Below, one piece after another: positions 35,346 to 44,167 of a stretch of DNA of 64,000 bases. Both the position numbers and the translations under genes were made by a program. This DNA comes from Sulfuritalea sp. (GTDB lineage: Bacteria > Pseudomonadota > Gammaproteobacteria > Burkholderiales > Rhodocyclaceae), in assembly GCA_030247575.1 (NCBI GenBank), contig JAOTRV010000006.1, positions 1 through 64,000 on the forward strand, in the 5' to 3' direction. Each line of letters begins with the position of its first letter. Position 1 is the stretch's first letter. The notes under the pieces are model-generated. The model did no database searches. It was not told the origin of the DNA and saw nothing but the letters and a program-made list of their open reading frames with translations.

Positions 35346-36037
35346 TTCTTCTGATCCTTTTGCATAGTGCGCGGCATATCGAGCAGATCGAGCACCTCGT
35401 CTGCCAACTGTTCCATCTCCTTTGCGGCAGCGGAAGATCGCGAAACCTGCCGCACGCATAGGCCGACGAACTGGGCTTCCAGATAGGCATTGCGCTGGAA
35501 GATCGTCGTCTTCATCATCGCCACCTTCGGATCGCTCTTGTATTGCTCAAGCACCGTCTCGATGACGTTGCCGCGCCGAACGCAACTGGGTAGATGCAGA
35601 ACCGCCCGAATGTCGGGGTTCTGGGCGGCTGCCCGGGCGGCCAGCGTTTGCGCCTGACGGGCCCATTGGTTGTCGGCCGTGGGAATGAAAGGGATGATGC
35701 CAAGATCCGAGATTTGCAATGCGGCCCAGGGGGCCTCGGACTCCGTGGCCGGTGGAGTATCGATAACGATCAGGTCGTAGTCGGGGGCCAGTTTTCCGAC
35801 GGGCCCCACCATGGCGCGCCCCAAGGGAGCCATGGAACGGACGTCTGCAGGAAAGTCCGGTAGCCGCAGCTCCGGATTGCGCTGAATCGCCGACCAAATG
35901 GTCGATGTTCCCTGAGAATCCATATCTATCACGAGGGTCTTGTGGCCGCGCAAGGCACAGGTCCCTGCCAGCTGCATGGTGGTCATTGTTTTTGCCGAGC
36001 CACCCTTTTGGTTGAAGACGGTAACGATTCGCGTCAT
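35342..36037 (-). CDS. parA: ParA-family ATPase (locus 1)
   Basis: 231 residues, a short (type Ib-like) ParA with no N-terminal HTH. Deviant Walker A KGGSAKTMTT near 12-21, DMDSQGTSTIW, and VIDTPPA. It segregates plasmid copies. GGAGGTGTC precedes ATG 36037. Two inverted palindromes and a 9-bp-arm dyad lie in the promoter region and may be its operators. Confidence 0.9.
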   Translation of the reverse strand: MTRIVTVFNQKGGSAKTMTTMQLAGTCALRGHKTLVIDMDSQGTSTIWSAIQRNPELRLPDFPADVRSMAPLGRAMVGPVGKLAPDYDLIVIDTPPATESEAPWAALQISDLGIIPFIPTADNQWARQAQTLAARAAAQNPDIRAVLHLPSCVRRGNVIETVLEQYKSDPKVAMMKTTIFQRNAYLEAQFVGLCVRQVSRSSAAAKEMEQLADEVLDLLDMPRTMQKDQKK

Positions 36038-36050
36038 GACACCTCCGAGC

Positions 36051-36068
36051 ATTTGCACGCGTGCAAGT
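36051..36068. promoter_or_regulatory. Palindrome TTGCACGCGTGCAA, copy 1
   Basis: 14-bp perfect palindrome (36053-36066) just upstream of the parA ribosome site. A candidate operator for autorepression or a centromere-like site. Confidence 0.6.
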
Positions 36069-36082
36069 GAACCGGCTTGGCC

Positions 36083-36107
36083 GGCGAAATTAACTAGCAA
36101 TTTCGCC
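36083..36107. promoter_or_regulatory. Dyad between parA and its promoter
   Basis: GGCGAAATT-N7-AATTTCGCC, 9-bp perfect arms. On the minus strand a TATATA -10-like box lies immediately upstream. Confidence 0.55.
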
Positions 36108-36191
36108 CACTATATATTTTTGATCTGAGGTTGGAGCGATTATCTGTTCGGCTGGTCAATGTAGTCGGCTGGGCGTTCGCGTGGTCGCGTC

Positions 36192-36209
36192 ATTTGCACG
36201 CGTGCAAAT
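36192..36209. promoter_or_regulatory. Palindrome ATTTGCACGCGTGCAAAT, copy 2
   Basis: An 18-bp perfect palindrome, same core as the site at 36051-36068. A variant with a swapped centre (TTTGCACCGGTGCAAA) lies at 49731-49746. Confidence 0.65.
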
Positions 36210-36309
36210 TGGACGCGCTGCTCACCGATCGGGAACCGGGCCTCGATGGAGACTTGGGCTAGGGTAGATGAATCGGCGCGCCGTGAATCGTACTGGCGCT
36301 GAAACCGCT

Positions 36310-37389
36310 TTAATCCGGATCGATGAGAAGCTGCTGGACGAACTCCCGAAGCTTGGACTCCTTCCGAGGCGACATTGCAGCCGTTCGAATTTTGACGGTT
36401 AGCGCTGAGGCATCGCGGGTGATTGAGCCCGCCTGCTCCTTGCCAATGAAGAGCTTCTTGATGTCGCGATCCGTACGGACCGTGGGGCCCCGGAGCACGA
36501 AAGCTTCAATCATGGCGGCAATCTTGCCTTGGTCAATATCGCGGGACTTGATGCGCGGCCATTGGCCAGACAGAGCGTCAAGAGCTGACTTGCCGTGTTT
36601 AGCGATTACGGCAGCGAGATCCTCTGCTGCCGCTCGGCCTAGATACGACGGATTGAGCTCAAGATCACGAATGACAAAATCGGGTAGCTTGAAGAACGCC
36701 AGGTAGCTGTACAGTTCGGTTCGCTGCTTTCCGAGCGATCTGGCCATCTCTTTCTTGCTTGGAAACGAGTCTTGCGCATTTCGGATGGCGACAGCAATTT
36801 CGTAGTCGAACAGGTCCTTGCGATCAATGTTTTCGGCGAGCGCCATGATCGCCATCTCATCATCGGAGACATCAACCACGACAGCCTTGATTTCCGGATG
36901 GCCGATGAGTTTGTGCGCCCGGTAACGCCGCTCGCCAGCGACGATCTCATACTCAGTGTCAGAATTTCTGACACTGCCACCCTCAGCTCCGACAGTGCCG
37001 GAAGGAGTGTCAGAATTTCTGACACTCCGGCGAACGACGATGGGTTGAATCAACCCGATTGCGGCGATGCTCTCACCCAGCGATTCAATTTCCTTCGGAT
37101 CGAACACCCTTCTGGGCTGCCATGGATTGGGGCCGATACTTTCCAGCGGCAAAGCCGTGGAGTGAAGGTCCTTGATCCTTGCTTCCAACTCCGACACCTT
37201 TCGCTCGGCGGCCTTCGCGCGGTCGTTCAGTGCGTCGATTGTCGGCTGCATCATGGCGGTGGCTCCAGGAGATGTCGCCGGGCGCTTGGCGCGATCGACC
37301 CCCTTGGCGGAATCGCTCTCCGTTGACGGCGGCGTGGCGGACTGATCCATCGCAGCGGCGCTTTTCTTTCGCAACTCTTTCAGGCTCAT
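36310..37389 (-). CDS. parB: ParB-family protein with palindromic insertion (locus 2)
   Basis: 359 residues. Coiled-coil stretch (about 55-80), ParB box I (SIGPNPWQPRRVFDPKEI, GLIQPIVVRR) and box II (YEIVAGERRYRAHKLIG), then HTH. Between IVVRR and YEIVAGERRYRA the usual few residues are replaced by about 24 with SVRNSDT twice. The DNA there is two copies of a palindrome (36955 and 37006). ATG 37389 overlaps the parA stop (ATGA). It likely binds its own gene as a centromere. Confidence 0.88.
   Translation of the reverse strand: MSLKELRKKSAAAMDQSATPPSTESDSAKGVDRAKRPATSPGATAMMQPTIDALNDRAKAAERKVSELEARIKDLHSTALPLESIGPNPWQPRRVFDPKEIESLGESIAAIGLIQPIVVRRSVRNSDTPSGTVGAEGGSVRNSDTEYEIVAGERRYRAHKLIGHPEIKAVVVDVSDDEMAIMALAENIDRKDLFDYEIAVAIRNAQDSFPSKKEMARSLGKQRTELYSYLAFFKLPDFVIRDLELNPSYLGRAAAEDLAAVIAKHGKSALDALSGQWPRIKSRDIDQGKIAAMIEAFVLRGPTVRTDRDIKKLFIGKEQAGSITRDASALTVKIRTAAMSPRKESKLREFVQQLLIDPD
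36955..36975. repeat. Palindrome inside parB, copy 1
   Basis: AGTGTCAGA-N3-TCTGACACT, identical to 37006-37026; both encode SVRNSDT in the ParB reading frame. Candidate parS. Confidence 0.7.
37006..37026. repeat. Palindrome inside parB, copy 2
   Basis: Exact copy of 36955-36975, starting 51 bp later. I see no other copy in this window. Confidence 0.7.
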
Positions 37390-38567
37390 TTGAGTCCCCA
37401 TACCGTGCTCATGATCGATTGGTCTATGAGTTCGACCAGCGTATCGAAGGCGTCGCGAATCTTTGCGTAGGTCTTGGCGGCACCCTCGTACTTGGAAATA
37501 TCGAAGACGGTCCCGAATTGAACCGCCCCCACACCGGATACCTGGCTGCGTGGAATTTCGGTTGTCAGGACGTACGGGCCGTAGGTCCGGATGATCCAAT
37601 CCTTCACGATCGACGCAGACACCGAGGTCGAATCCACTCTGCTCAGCAGGACCCTCATGAACGCAAAATCCTTTTCGATTTTCCGGTGCGTCTTCAACGA
37701 GCCCAGGGTCTCCGAAAGGAGGGACCAAAACGCGACCGAACTGGCGTAGTCCAGGTTATCGGGCGGGATCGGCATCAGCAGTCCATCCGCCGCGATCACG
37801 GCATTTACGGCCAAGTAGCTTAGCGCCGGCGCAGTGTCGAAGATGATCACATCGTACTCATCGCGTAGCGGATCGATGGCCTTATCCAGCAACGACCACC
37901 AGTGAATATCCGGATCGCGAGAGTGAATCGGAAGGAAGATTTCCGCGTTGAAAAGATGCGGGGCTGCCGGGATGATATCGAGACCATCCCAGTAGGTGCT
38001 TTGGACAGCGTAGCGTAAGTCCTTCGGCGCCTCGCTGAGTGGGGGATACGTGATTGGCCCTACCGTATGCTCTTCGAAGACCTCCGCTGCCGGGAGCATT
38101 CCGGTGAGCGTCGTTGCGGAACCCTGCGGATCGAGATCGACAAGAAGCACCCGCCGGCCAAGCAAGGTTTCACCCTGCGCCAAGTTGAAGGTTGTCGTGG
38201 TCTTGGTACTACCCCCTTTGAAATTCACGACTGCGATGGTTGCCGCCCTCGCACCTTCCGGGCGCCTGGGACGCTTGGACAGTTTCGCCACCCATTCGCG
38301 TGTTTCTGCCAACGTGAAGACCCTGCGTTTACCGCGGCCCTCGACGCTGCCCTCGGGAAGGTCACCACGCTTTGCCAGATAAGGCACCTGGGTGGCTTCG
38401 ATGCCGCAAAGCGCGGCAACTTGGCCACCCGAAAATGTGGGGGCCTTTTTCCTTGGATGCGGCTCCAGCATTTTCGTCCGCAAGCTTTCCAGCAAGGTGT
38501 TTGCGGAGTCGGACAGAGCTTCAAGATCGGCAATTGAAAACCGCTGTGCTTCCGGGGCTAGCTGCAT
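37386..38567 (-). CDS. parA: ParA-family ATPase with N-terminal HTH (locus 2)
   Basis: 393 residues. A MerR/HTH-like N-terminus (SGGQVAALCGIEATQVPYLAKRGDLPEG) precedes the ATPase with deviant Walker A KGGSTKTTT, DLDPQGSATTL and FDTAPALSYLAVNA. This is the type Ia ParA/SopA layout that represses its own promoter. ATG 38567 with GGAG is preferred to an in-frame TTG 30 nt upstream. It forms an operon with the palindrome-bearing parB and is divergent from the origin. Confidence 0.92.
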   Translation of the reverse strand: MQLAPEAQRFSIADLEALSDSANTLLESLRTKMLEPHPRKKAPTFSGGQVAALCGIEATQVPYLAKRGDLPEGSVEGRGKRRVFTLAETREWVAKLSKRPRRPEGARAATIAVVNFKGGSTKTTTTFNLAQGETLLGRRVLLVDLDPQGSATTLTGMLPAAEVFEEHTVGPITYPPLSEAPKDLRYAVQSTYWDGLDIIPAAPHLFNAEIFLPIHSRDPDIHWWSLLDKAIDPLRDEYDVIIFDTAPALSYLAVNAVIAADGLLMPIPPDNLDYASSVAFWSLLSETLGSLKTHRKIEKDFAFMRVLLSRVDSTSVSASIVKDWIIRTYGPYVLTTEIPRSQVSGVGAVQFGTVFDISKYEGAAKTYAKIRDAFDTLVELIDQSIMSTVWGLK

Positions 38568-39042
38568 ACTTTTCTCCGCGTTCGATGTTGCCGTCAATTC
38601 TCCCTCTAACCTCGAATTTCCGCAACGCCAATGAAACCTCGATTAAGCCTCGAATGTTGTTGCTGAGCGGTGCTTCGTTTCGCGGTTACATCCGGAGAAT
38701 GCCCCATCAGATCGCGTTGTAGGCGGTTAAACGGTGTTGCCGAATGCTCTGGGCTGACCTGTTGCACATTGGAGGCGCTTGAGGCCGGCATTCTTTTTTG
38801 ATGACTGACGAGGTGCGTCGAGCGATGGACGACAGGGAAGACGATGGTGGATCCTCGGCGTCCGCTTTGCCGATTTTCGGTTTTGATTCCATGAAAAAAA
38901 GCAGCTGCAGTTTTCCGGTTTTTCGGGATATCCATAACCCTCGGATCCCGACAGGCTGCTGCTTTTCTTTAAGACACAAAAGCAGATTCAAAAGCTTTAG
39001 AGGACTGGAATCCCTTGCGGCACAAGGTCATCGGCTTCCAAA

Positions 39043-39204
39043 GGTGGAAGGATCCACCCCTGTTAGGTGGAAGTATTCACTGACGGGAGTGGGCGTAGGT
39101 GGAAGAATTCACCTGGACTGGTGGAAGGATTCACCCTCCATAAGTGGAAGAATCCACCCCCTTTGGGTGGAAGGAATCACTCCTGTTGGGTGGAAGAAAA
39201 CACC
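39043..39204 (+). repeat. Iteron cluster 1 (seven units)
   Basis: Sixteen-base units of GGTGGAAGRAWWCACC starting at 39043, 39066, 39098, 39120, 39143, 39166 and 39189. Most steps are 22-23 bp, one 32 bp. Each unit is itself partly palindromic (GGTG...CACC). Confidence 0.85.
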
Positions 39205-39324
39205 TCCCCGAGGCCATTGCAGACCCTTGATGGGGGCTGAACCACGAATCTGGTCTTGCACAGAAGCGAATGTTCGCGCCGCGGCAACGAAAACTCGTTT
39301 TTCGGTTGGCGGATCGCGTCGTAA

Positions 39325-39425
39325 GGTGGAAGAAAACACCCCCTGTCATTTGGTACGCAGAAGGGTGGAAGAATTCACCCCCCGTCTTGTTCGTTTTCGG
39401 CATTCGAAAGGTGGAAGGATTCACC
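39325..39425 (+). repeat. Iteron cluster 2 (three units)
   Basis: Units start at 39325, 39364 and 39410. A further half-site (GGTGGAGAG) at 39438 and an inverted half (GGCTTCCACC) at 39459 overlap the rep promoter, which fits autorepression by Rep. Confidence 0.8.
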
Positions 39426-39485
39426 TCCCCATTACAAAGGTGGAGAGAAATTTGACATGGCTTCCACCGTCGGTATGATTTCGGA

Positions 39486-40727
39486 ATGAATTCGCTGACC
39501 AAGCAGAAATCGCTGCCTCCGTCGATTAAGACGCCGCAGGAGCTCGTGCATATCAAGCACAAGATCAGCTTACGTCAATACAAATACTGGATTCTTGCGT
39601 TGCGGGCCTATCGGGAAAACTACGAAGCCAGCAAGGGTCCCGATGACTCCGGCTTTCACCGGATCTCGCTGGCAAACGTCAAGGAGCTTATCGGTTACGA
39701 GCCCGTCAGGGCAGAACTGCGCTCGGATTTTGAAGCCCTCAGAAAAGAACCAATCATCTATAACGTCCTCAGCAAGGACGGGAAAACAGCCCAGCGTGGA
39801 TCCGGTTTCATTTCGGAATGGGAGGTGTCGGCCAACTGGATCGGGTTCAAGCTTCCAGGCTTCCTGGTGGATTGCATCGAGCGTCTGGATCTAAAAAACG
39901 CAATGTTTCAAGCGCTCAATTGGTCCGTCTTTGACAGTTTCTCCGGTAAGTACGAGGCGATCCTCTACAAGCTGTGCAAGGACTACGTTGGTGTGCAACG
40001 CACTCCATACATGGCGATCGCGACCTTTCGAGACTACATGGGACTGAATGACAGCGAGTATGCGGAGTTCAAGGATCTCAACAAATTCGTAATCTCGGGG
40101 CCCGTCAAGAAGATCAACGCAAGCAGGCTCGCCGACATCACCATTGCCGCAAATTTCAAGAAGGAATCGCGACGGGTAGTGGGTGTTCAGTTCGACGTCA
40201 AGTTGCGGCACCAGGCCGTGATGGGATTTGGCGATGACCCCGTGTTCAGTATGGCGCGGGTCACGATTTCCATGGCTCAGCAGAAGAAATATCTTTCCGA
40301 GAAGACGCAGGAGGAAATTGCGCTAGCCATTGAGCGTGCCAACGCCTACGCGGACGAGCAGGAACAGAGCGGGAAGCCCGTCAGTCTTGGTGCGCTGTAC
40401 CACACCGCAATTACGCAGGGCTGGGGCCTGGAGTACAAATCGAAACTCGCGCGCGAAGAGAAGAAACGCGCTAAACAGCCTGCGCCGGCGCCCGAGGGGA
40501 AGAGGGCGGGCTCAGGATTCGACGCACCCAACCCCGGCTCCAATCAAGCGATGGCAAAGTTTGAAGCCCTTCCGCTCGCGGATCAGAAACGGATTCTCGA
40601 GCGCTTTTCGGAGACGTTGAAGGGGCCGCTCAAGAAGACCTACGAGAACCAAGGCCTGGGTAGCCAGATCATTCGCGGCAGCCTGGCTGGCTGGCTGGCG
40701 AGGGACAGTGATGGCAAAGACGCCTAG
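39486..40727 (+). CDS. rep: Plasmid replication initiator (Rep_3/RepB-type)
   Basis: 413 residues. Two winged-helix-like halves: one around 20-120 (LRQYKYWILALRAY, LANVKELIGYEPVRAELRSDF) and one around 150-225 (KYEAILYKLCKDYVGVQRTPYM, YMGLNDSEYAEFKDLNKFVI). The C-terminal 120 residues are charged and less ordered. Ten iterons lie directly upstream. It opens the origin and controls copy number by iteron binding. It is on the plus strand, against most neighbours. Confidence 0.9.
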   Translation: MNSLTKQKSLPPSIKTPQELVHIKHKISLRQYKYWILALRAYRENYEASKGPDDSGFHRISLANVKELIGYEPVRAELRSDFEALRKEPIIYNVLSKDGKTAQRGSGFISEWEVSANWIGFKLPGFLVDCIERLDLKNAMFQALNWSVFDSFSGKYEAILYKLCKDYVGVQRTPYMAIATFRDYMGLNDSEYAEFKDLNKFVISGPVKKINASRLADITIAANFKKESRRVVGVQFDVKLRHQAVMGFGDDPVFSMARVTISMAQQKKYLSEKTQEEIALAIERANAYADEQEQSGKPVSLGALYHTAITQGWGLEYKSKLAREEKKRAKQPAPAPEGKRAGSGFDAPNPGSNQAMAKFEALPLADQKRILERFSETLKGPLKKTYENQGLGSQIIRGSLAGWLARDSDGKDA

Positions 40728-40953
40728 CGATCCGATGCCTGCCAAAATCACCCTGGATGAGGATGACCCGCGAATTGCGCGATGGGCCCAGCTGACCGAG
40801 CTGGCGGTTCGCGAGTGCCAAGGGATGCCCCAAGCGAGCCGATGGCTGAACACGCCAAAGATCGCGCTCAAAGGGAAGACGCCCCTTGAGGCCATGATGA
40901 CGCCGGTCGGCTGCGATGCAGTGGAGGTGTTGCTGCAGCAGTTGAACCAGTGA
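40711..40953 (+). CDS. DUF2384 (MbcA/ParS/Xre antitoxin-like) protein
   Basis: 80 residues. The C-terminal part ASRWLNTPKIALKGKTPLEAMMTPVGCDAVEVLLQQL is the toxin-binding DUF2384 domain. No RES or other toxin gene lies next to it. It overlaps the rep end by 17 bp and is probably translated from the rep mRNA; a role in copy control is possible. Confidence 0.7.
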   Translation: MAKTPSDPMPAKITLDEDDPRIARWAQLTELAVRECQGMPQASRWLNTPKIALKGKTPLEAMMTPVGCDAVEVLLQQLNQ

Positions 40954-41315
40954 GCGCGGCCTCTCACTCACATTCAGCTGTACTTGCCCATGGGTTTGAG
41001 AACCTCTATCGGCGTGATTTTTTTCAGTTTCACTGGGGTGCTGCTGCCGCTGGGTCGCCCTTCCCGCCGGATTGTTTCACGACTTATCGCCACCCCCTTT
41101 TCTAACTTGCTGTTTTTTAACCGTAGATTGTGACTTGCGCTCATTTGTTTCACGACTGTTCGCTTTTGTGGCTTCCTTTTTTTTACCCGCGATGGTAACG
41201 TGTTACCAATTCGCGCCGCCGCGTGGCGGGATGTTGATCGCGGGGAACAAGTCTGTCGTCCCGCCGTTGGGACTGTAGCGCGACCATCGGTCAAAGAGTG
41301 CAAGGACGAACTGCC
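40954..41315. promoter_or_regulatory. Region between rep unit and KfrA-like gene
   Basis: About 360 bp. It holds a dyad TGGTAAC-GT-GTTACCA at 41193-41208, a likely KfrA-type operator, and two copies of TTGTTTCACGACT near 41073 and 41144. No convincing gene; a minus-strand frame here is discussed as rejected. Confidence 0.5.
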
Positions 41316-41864
41316 GTGCAAACAACAATCCTCGACGTGATTGACGCGTTGTGTTTGGAAGGCGTGGCGCCCACGGTGCGTAATGTATGCGCGCGCGCGC
41401 GAAAAAGCGCACGCGATGTCACTCCTGTTCTTGCCGCGTGGCGCCGGCGCACGCAAACGCAAGATAGCGCGACTATTCAAGAAAAGCGGATCGAGGAGCT
41501 CGAACACCAGGTCGAGATCCAATCTCGAGAGGCGATGGTCGCTTTGGCAAGCGCAAAGGGGGATGCCGCCGCACCCCTCGAAAGACGAATTAGGGAACTG
41601 GAGCAACAGTTGGCGCAAGCAGCAGCCGATCTAGCGACCGCCAGGGCTGACGCCGAGGCATCGTTCGAGGCAAACCGGCGGTGGCTGATGGAGCAGACCG
41701 ATAAGATCCGTCAGGACGCACTCGTGGATGTTCGGTATTGGAAAGAGGAGGCCTCGCGTTTGCGGGCCGCGCTGAATGCAAGGAAAGCGGAACTGCGCGC
41801 CGAGTCCTGGGCCCTTCTCGATCCCAAGGGACTGCTCCCCAACGTCGATCAAGCTAAGTCGTAA
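41316..41864 (+). CDS. KfrA-like DNA-binding coiled-coil protein (1)
   Basis: 182 residues from GTG 41316 (AAGGA 9 nt upstream); an earlier in-frame GTG exists at 41298. N-terminal HTH-like part (TILDVIDALCLEGVAPTVRNVCARARKSARDV) is followed by a long alpha-helical coiled coil (about 60-160). KfrA proteins bind operators near their own gene and help organise plasmids. A dyad operator lies about 110 bp upstream. Confidence 0.7.
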   Translation: MQTTILDVIDALCLEGVAPTVRNVCARARKSARDVTPVLAAWRRRTQTQDSATIQEKRIEELEHQVEIQSREAMVALASAKGDAAAPLERRIRELEQQLAQAAADLATARADAEASFEANRRWLMEQTDKIRQDALVDVRYWKEEASRLRAALNARKAELRAESWALLDPKGLLPNVDQAKS

Positions 41865-42202
41865 GTGGACATCCACATGCTGACGGCCTTCTCGCCGTCA
41901 GCAATGAAGGTCTTCTTGGCAATCGGGTTGCTGCCACAGATCGCCGTAGCCACGAAGTCCAGTGATTCCGGATCTGCGAGGAAGTATGTCCACAGCGGCC
42001 AAAGTCTGTTCAGCCCGGTGAAGAACTTTGCGACGTCCGTGTCGCTGCTGGGCAAGCCAACGCGAAGGTTGATGCGCTTCCGGTGGTCGACTATCGATTC
42101 GGCGGACGCGGTGACAGCGACTAGCAGACGAAGGACGCTGTCCGTCTCCTGAGCCCGGATTTGGTCGGCAGAAATAACGATGGAAACCGGCGGCTTTGAC
42201 AT
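41849..42202 (-). CDS. Hypothetical protein
   Basis: 117 residues if read from ATG 42202; a start at 42238 is also possible but lies very near a TATATT box at about 42250. Not recognised. The 3' end overlaps the KfrA-like gene by 16 bp. An ATTGCGA / TCGCAAT dyad at 42264-42287 could be its operator. Confidence 0.5.
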   Translation of the reverse strand: MSKPPVSIVISADQIRAQETDSVLRLLVAVTASAESIVDHRKRINLRVGLPSSDTDVAKFFTGLNRLWPLWTYFLADPESLDFVATAICGSNPIAKKTFIADGEKAVSMWMSTYDLA

Positions 42203-42316
42203 TGCTCTCGCGACCCTACGAGCAGCTGATCCATACATTGTGTACTGAGAATATACAGGCTATTGCGAATATTTGACATCGCAATATCAAGTTCTCCGGC
42301 GTCTGGCCGGCGGGAT

Positions 42317-43309
42317 TCAAGGGGAGGAGGGTGATAACGATTCGGCGTGTGTCGCACAAGCGAGATCTGATAGCTCCTTGGGAGGAAGGTTCGGGTAGGC
42401 GAGAATCATTTGCTCGAAGAAAATCACCGCCAGTCGAGTCACGGCATCGGGGAAAATCTTCACCGCACGCGCGACCGGTCTATTGTTTTCGACTGCGGTT
42501 ACCCGACAAAAGTAGTGGGGCTTTTGATAAGTGAGACAGAAAGTCTTGTCGTGTTTGGCGCCATGCCCCTTGAACTCTGCACGGGGTCCGGCCTTACGCA
42601 GTACCGCATAGGCCACCATGACTTCGGAGATATTCATCCAGAAGTGAATCGCGGTGCTCCAAGCGTAATCGCTCCCATTGGATTCTGCGGCGTCCAGCAT
42701 TATTCCTGGCGTTCCATCGGTGCTTTCGATCGCGTTAAAGCAGAAGGCGTACGTCGAGCCGTAGATATGTTCTGACCGAAACTTCTTGGGCGGGAGTGCC
42801 GTGTTCGGTACCAGTGATGATGTGCTGTCGGCGGGCGGAAGGGAGGGGGAGGGCGGTGTCACTCGGGGAGTCACGGAGGAGCTCAGAGAATCCCACGGCC
42901 GCGCAGCGACGAACGCCGTCAAGAAGTTCTTGGCCGCTGCATAGCGTGCATGAGTTGGATCGGCACAGATGTCTATCGCGGACAGGAAGCGCACTGGCCT
43001 TGATGCGCCAATCCTGCTCAAGTCCTCATGTGAGAGTTGAATGTTTGCCGCCGCCAGGGTCGTAATCGTGCGGTCCGAAAGACAGGCGCAAATGTTTTCG
43101 ATTAGTTGTCGCTCGCTCTTCTGAGTCTCTTTGGAGGCGTTCCCGGCGCAAACGGCGAGAGCTGCGAGAAACGGTTCGCGACATCCTTTCGACACGGCTG
43201 CGATTCGCTGCTGGTCCAGAACAGGAAATCCTGCGCCCGCGAGCGCGTTTGCTACGCCACGGGTTGTGGTGAGTGCGGGAGGGGAGGGTGGGGATGTCGC
43301 GTTCGGCAT
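42317..43309 (-). CDS. Hypothetical protein
   Basis: 330 residues. An N-terminal helical half, a Pro/Ser-rich linker (about 140-165) and a C-terminal half with several aromatic residues (YGSTYAFCFNAI, HFWMNISEVMVAYAVL). No family recognised. Same strand as the operon upstream, but with its own gap of 77 bp. Confidence 0.6.
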   Translation of the reverse strand: MPNATSPPSPPALTTTRGVANALAGAGFPVLDQQRIAAVSKGCREPFLAALAVCAGNASKETQKSERQLIENICACLSDRTITTLAAANIQLSHEDLSRIGASRPVRFLSAIDICADPTHARYAAAKNFLTAFVAARPWDSLSSSVTPRVTPPSPSLPPADSTSSLVPNTALPPKKFRSEHIYGSTYAFCFNAIESTDGTPGIMLDAAESNGSDYAWSTAIHFWMNISEVMVAYAVLRKAGPRAEFKGHGAKHDKTFCLTYQKPHYFCRVTAVENNRPVARAVKIFPDAVTRLAVIFFEQMILAYPNLPPKELSDLACATHAESLSPSSP

Positions 43310-43386
43310 GATTGGTCAGGTTAACAAACCTACCGCTCCATTTCAGAGAAAAGGCGCTCAGACGATGGCCGCTAATTCATTTCCGA

Positions 43387-44061
43387 TCACCAACCCGGAT
43401 ACAACGCATACAGGCGTGCCCAATCGGCAAGCGCGCCTTGCGCATGAAGAATCTCGATACCTTCCGCTGCGTGCCACTTCTTCGGCACGCGCACCATCCA
43501 GTAAGGATCGTTCCCCTGGCGGTAGAGTTGCAGCACCGTCGCCACCATCAACTGACGAACGGGCGGCAGCTTCTTGTAATCGCTGCGCCATTTCTGCAAA
43601 GCACCGGGAATCTCTGCCTCCTCAGGGCCGTTCCAATCGAAACCGCGCGGACGCATCAGGAAGTGGTCGCCACTGAGGCCGTAGCGTCTATCCACGCGAT
43701 CGAAAAATGGCGTGAGGTCGTACTTGCGAATGATTTCCCATAAGTGCTTTCCGAAAGGTTCCGGGTTCCCCCAAAAGGGTGGCGAGACTTCGGCACCACA
43801 GATGGCAGCCAGAGCGCAGGCCTCGGTTTCATCCATCGACGGCCGCTTCTGGATCAGGTCGATAAACGACCATTTCGGGAAACGGCCGCGCGCAAAAGCC
43901 GGCGAGACAAGGGCGTAGCCAGCAATGGCGACCGGCGCCTGAGTGTGATGGATGTAGCACTGTTCGGCCTGGTTGAAGTCGACAAGTTCGACGTGCCGAG
44001 AACCGATTGCAAGCCCAAGGTTGTCCAGCAGTTCTGCCACGTCGGGAGAGGGGTGCATCAT
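43387..44061 (-). CDS. Hypothetical protein
   Basis: 224 residues, soluble, not recognised. ATG 44061 is preceded by AGGAG. It lies 106 bp after the tyrosine recombinase and may be the next gene of the same transcript. Confidence 0.6.
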   Translation of the reverse strand: MMHPSPDVAELLDNLGLAIGSRHVELVDFNQAEQCYIHHTQAPVAIAGYALVSPAFARGRFPKWSFIDLIQKRPSMDETEACALAAICGAEVSPPFWGNPEPFGKHLWEIIRKYDLTPFFDRVDRRYGLSGDHFLMRPRGFDWNGPEEAEIPGALQKWRSDYKKLPPVRQLMVATVLQLYRQGNDPYWMVRVPKKWHAAEGIEILHAQGALADWARLYALYPGW

Positions 44062-44167
44062 CGGCTCCTGAGAAGGGCTGCCCCGAAAAGCGGTCGGAGA
44101 ATTTAAGACAGGAAGACGCGGAGTATACGGCCCTCCAACATCGCTGCGGCGGAAACGGTTTTGGTGA

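Larger units (their letters stand above)
38568..39485. other. Origin region (oriV), 918 bp without a gene
   Basis: Three CCTCGA(A/T) words (38606-38650) near parA may be ParA operators. A T/A-rich part (38860-39000) includes a long dyad AAAAGCAGC / GCTGCTTTT. Ten iterons follow at 39043-39425, then rep. This is the usual order of an iteron-controlled theta origin. I do not find a convincing DnaA box. Confidence 0.75.

Noticed and set aside
39043..39425. CRISPR array
   Set aside because: The repeats are 16 bp with 7-30 bp between them, each partly palindromic, directly before a rep gene, and there are no cas genes. They are iterons.
38798..39478. Plus-strand open frame over the iterons
   Set aside because: Repeated units in the iterons give a repetitive peptide by chance; the region is the origin and no ribosome site precedes the frame.
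40974..41618. Minus-strand open frame over the KfrA-like gene and its control region
   Set aside because: It covers the antisense of the KfrA-like gene and has no recognisable domain. Its last 56 codons (ATG near 41144) have a faint HTH look, but there is no convincing ribosome site.
44062..44167. Attachment site next to the tyrosine recombinase
   Set aside because: No direct repeat or tRNA end is visible around the gene, so no att site can be supported.
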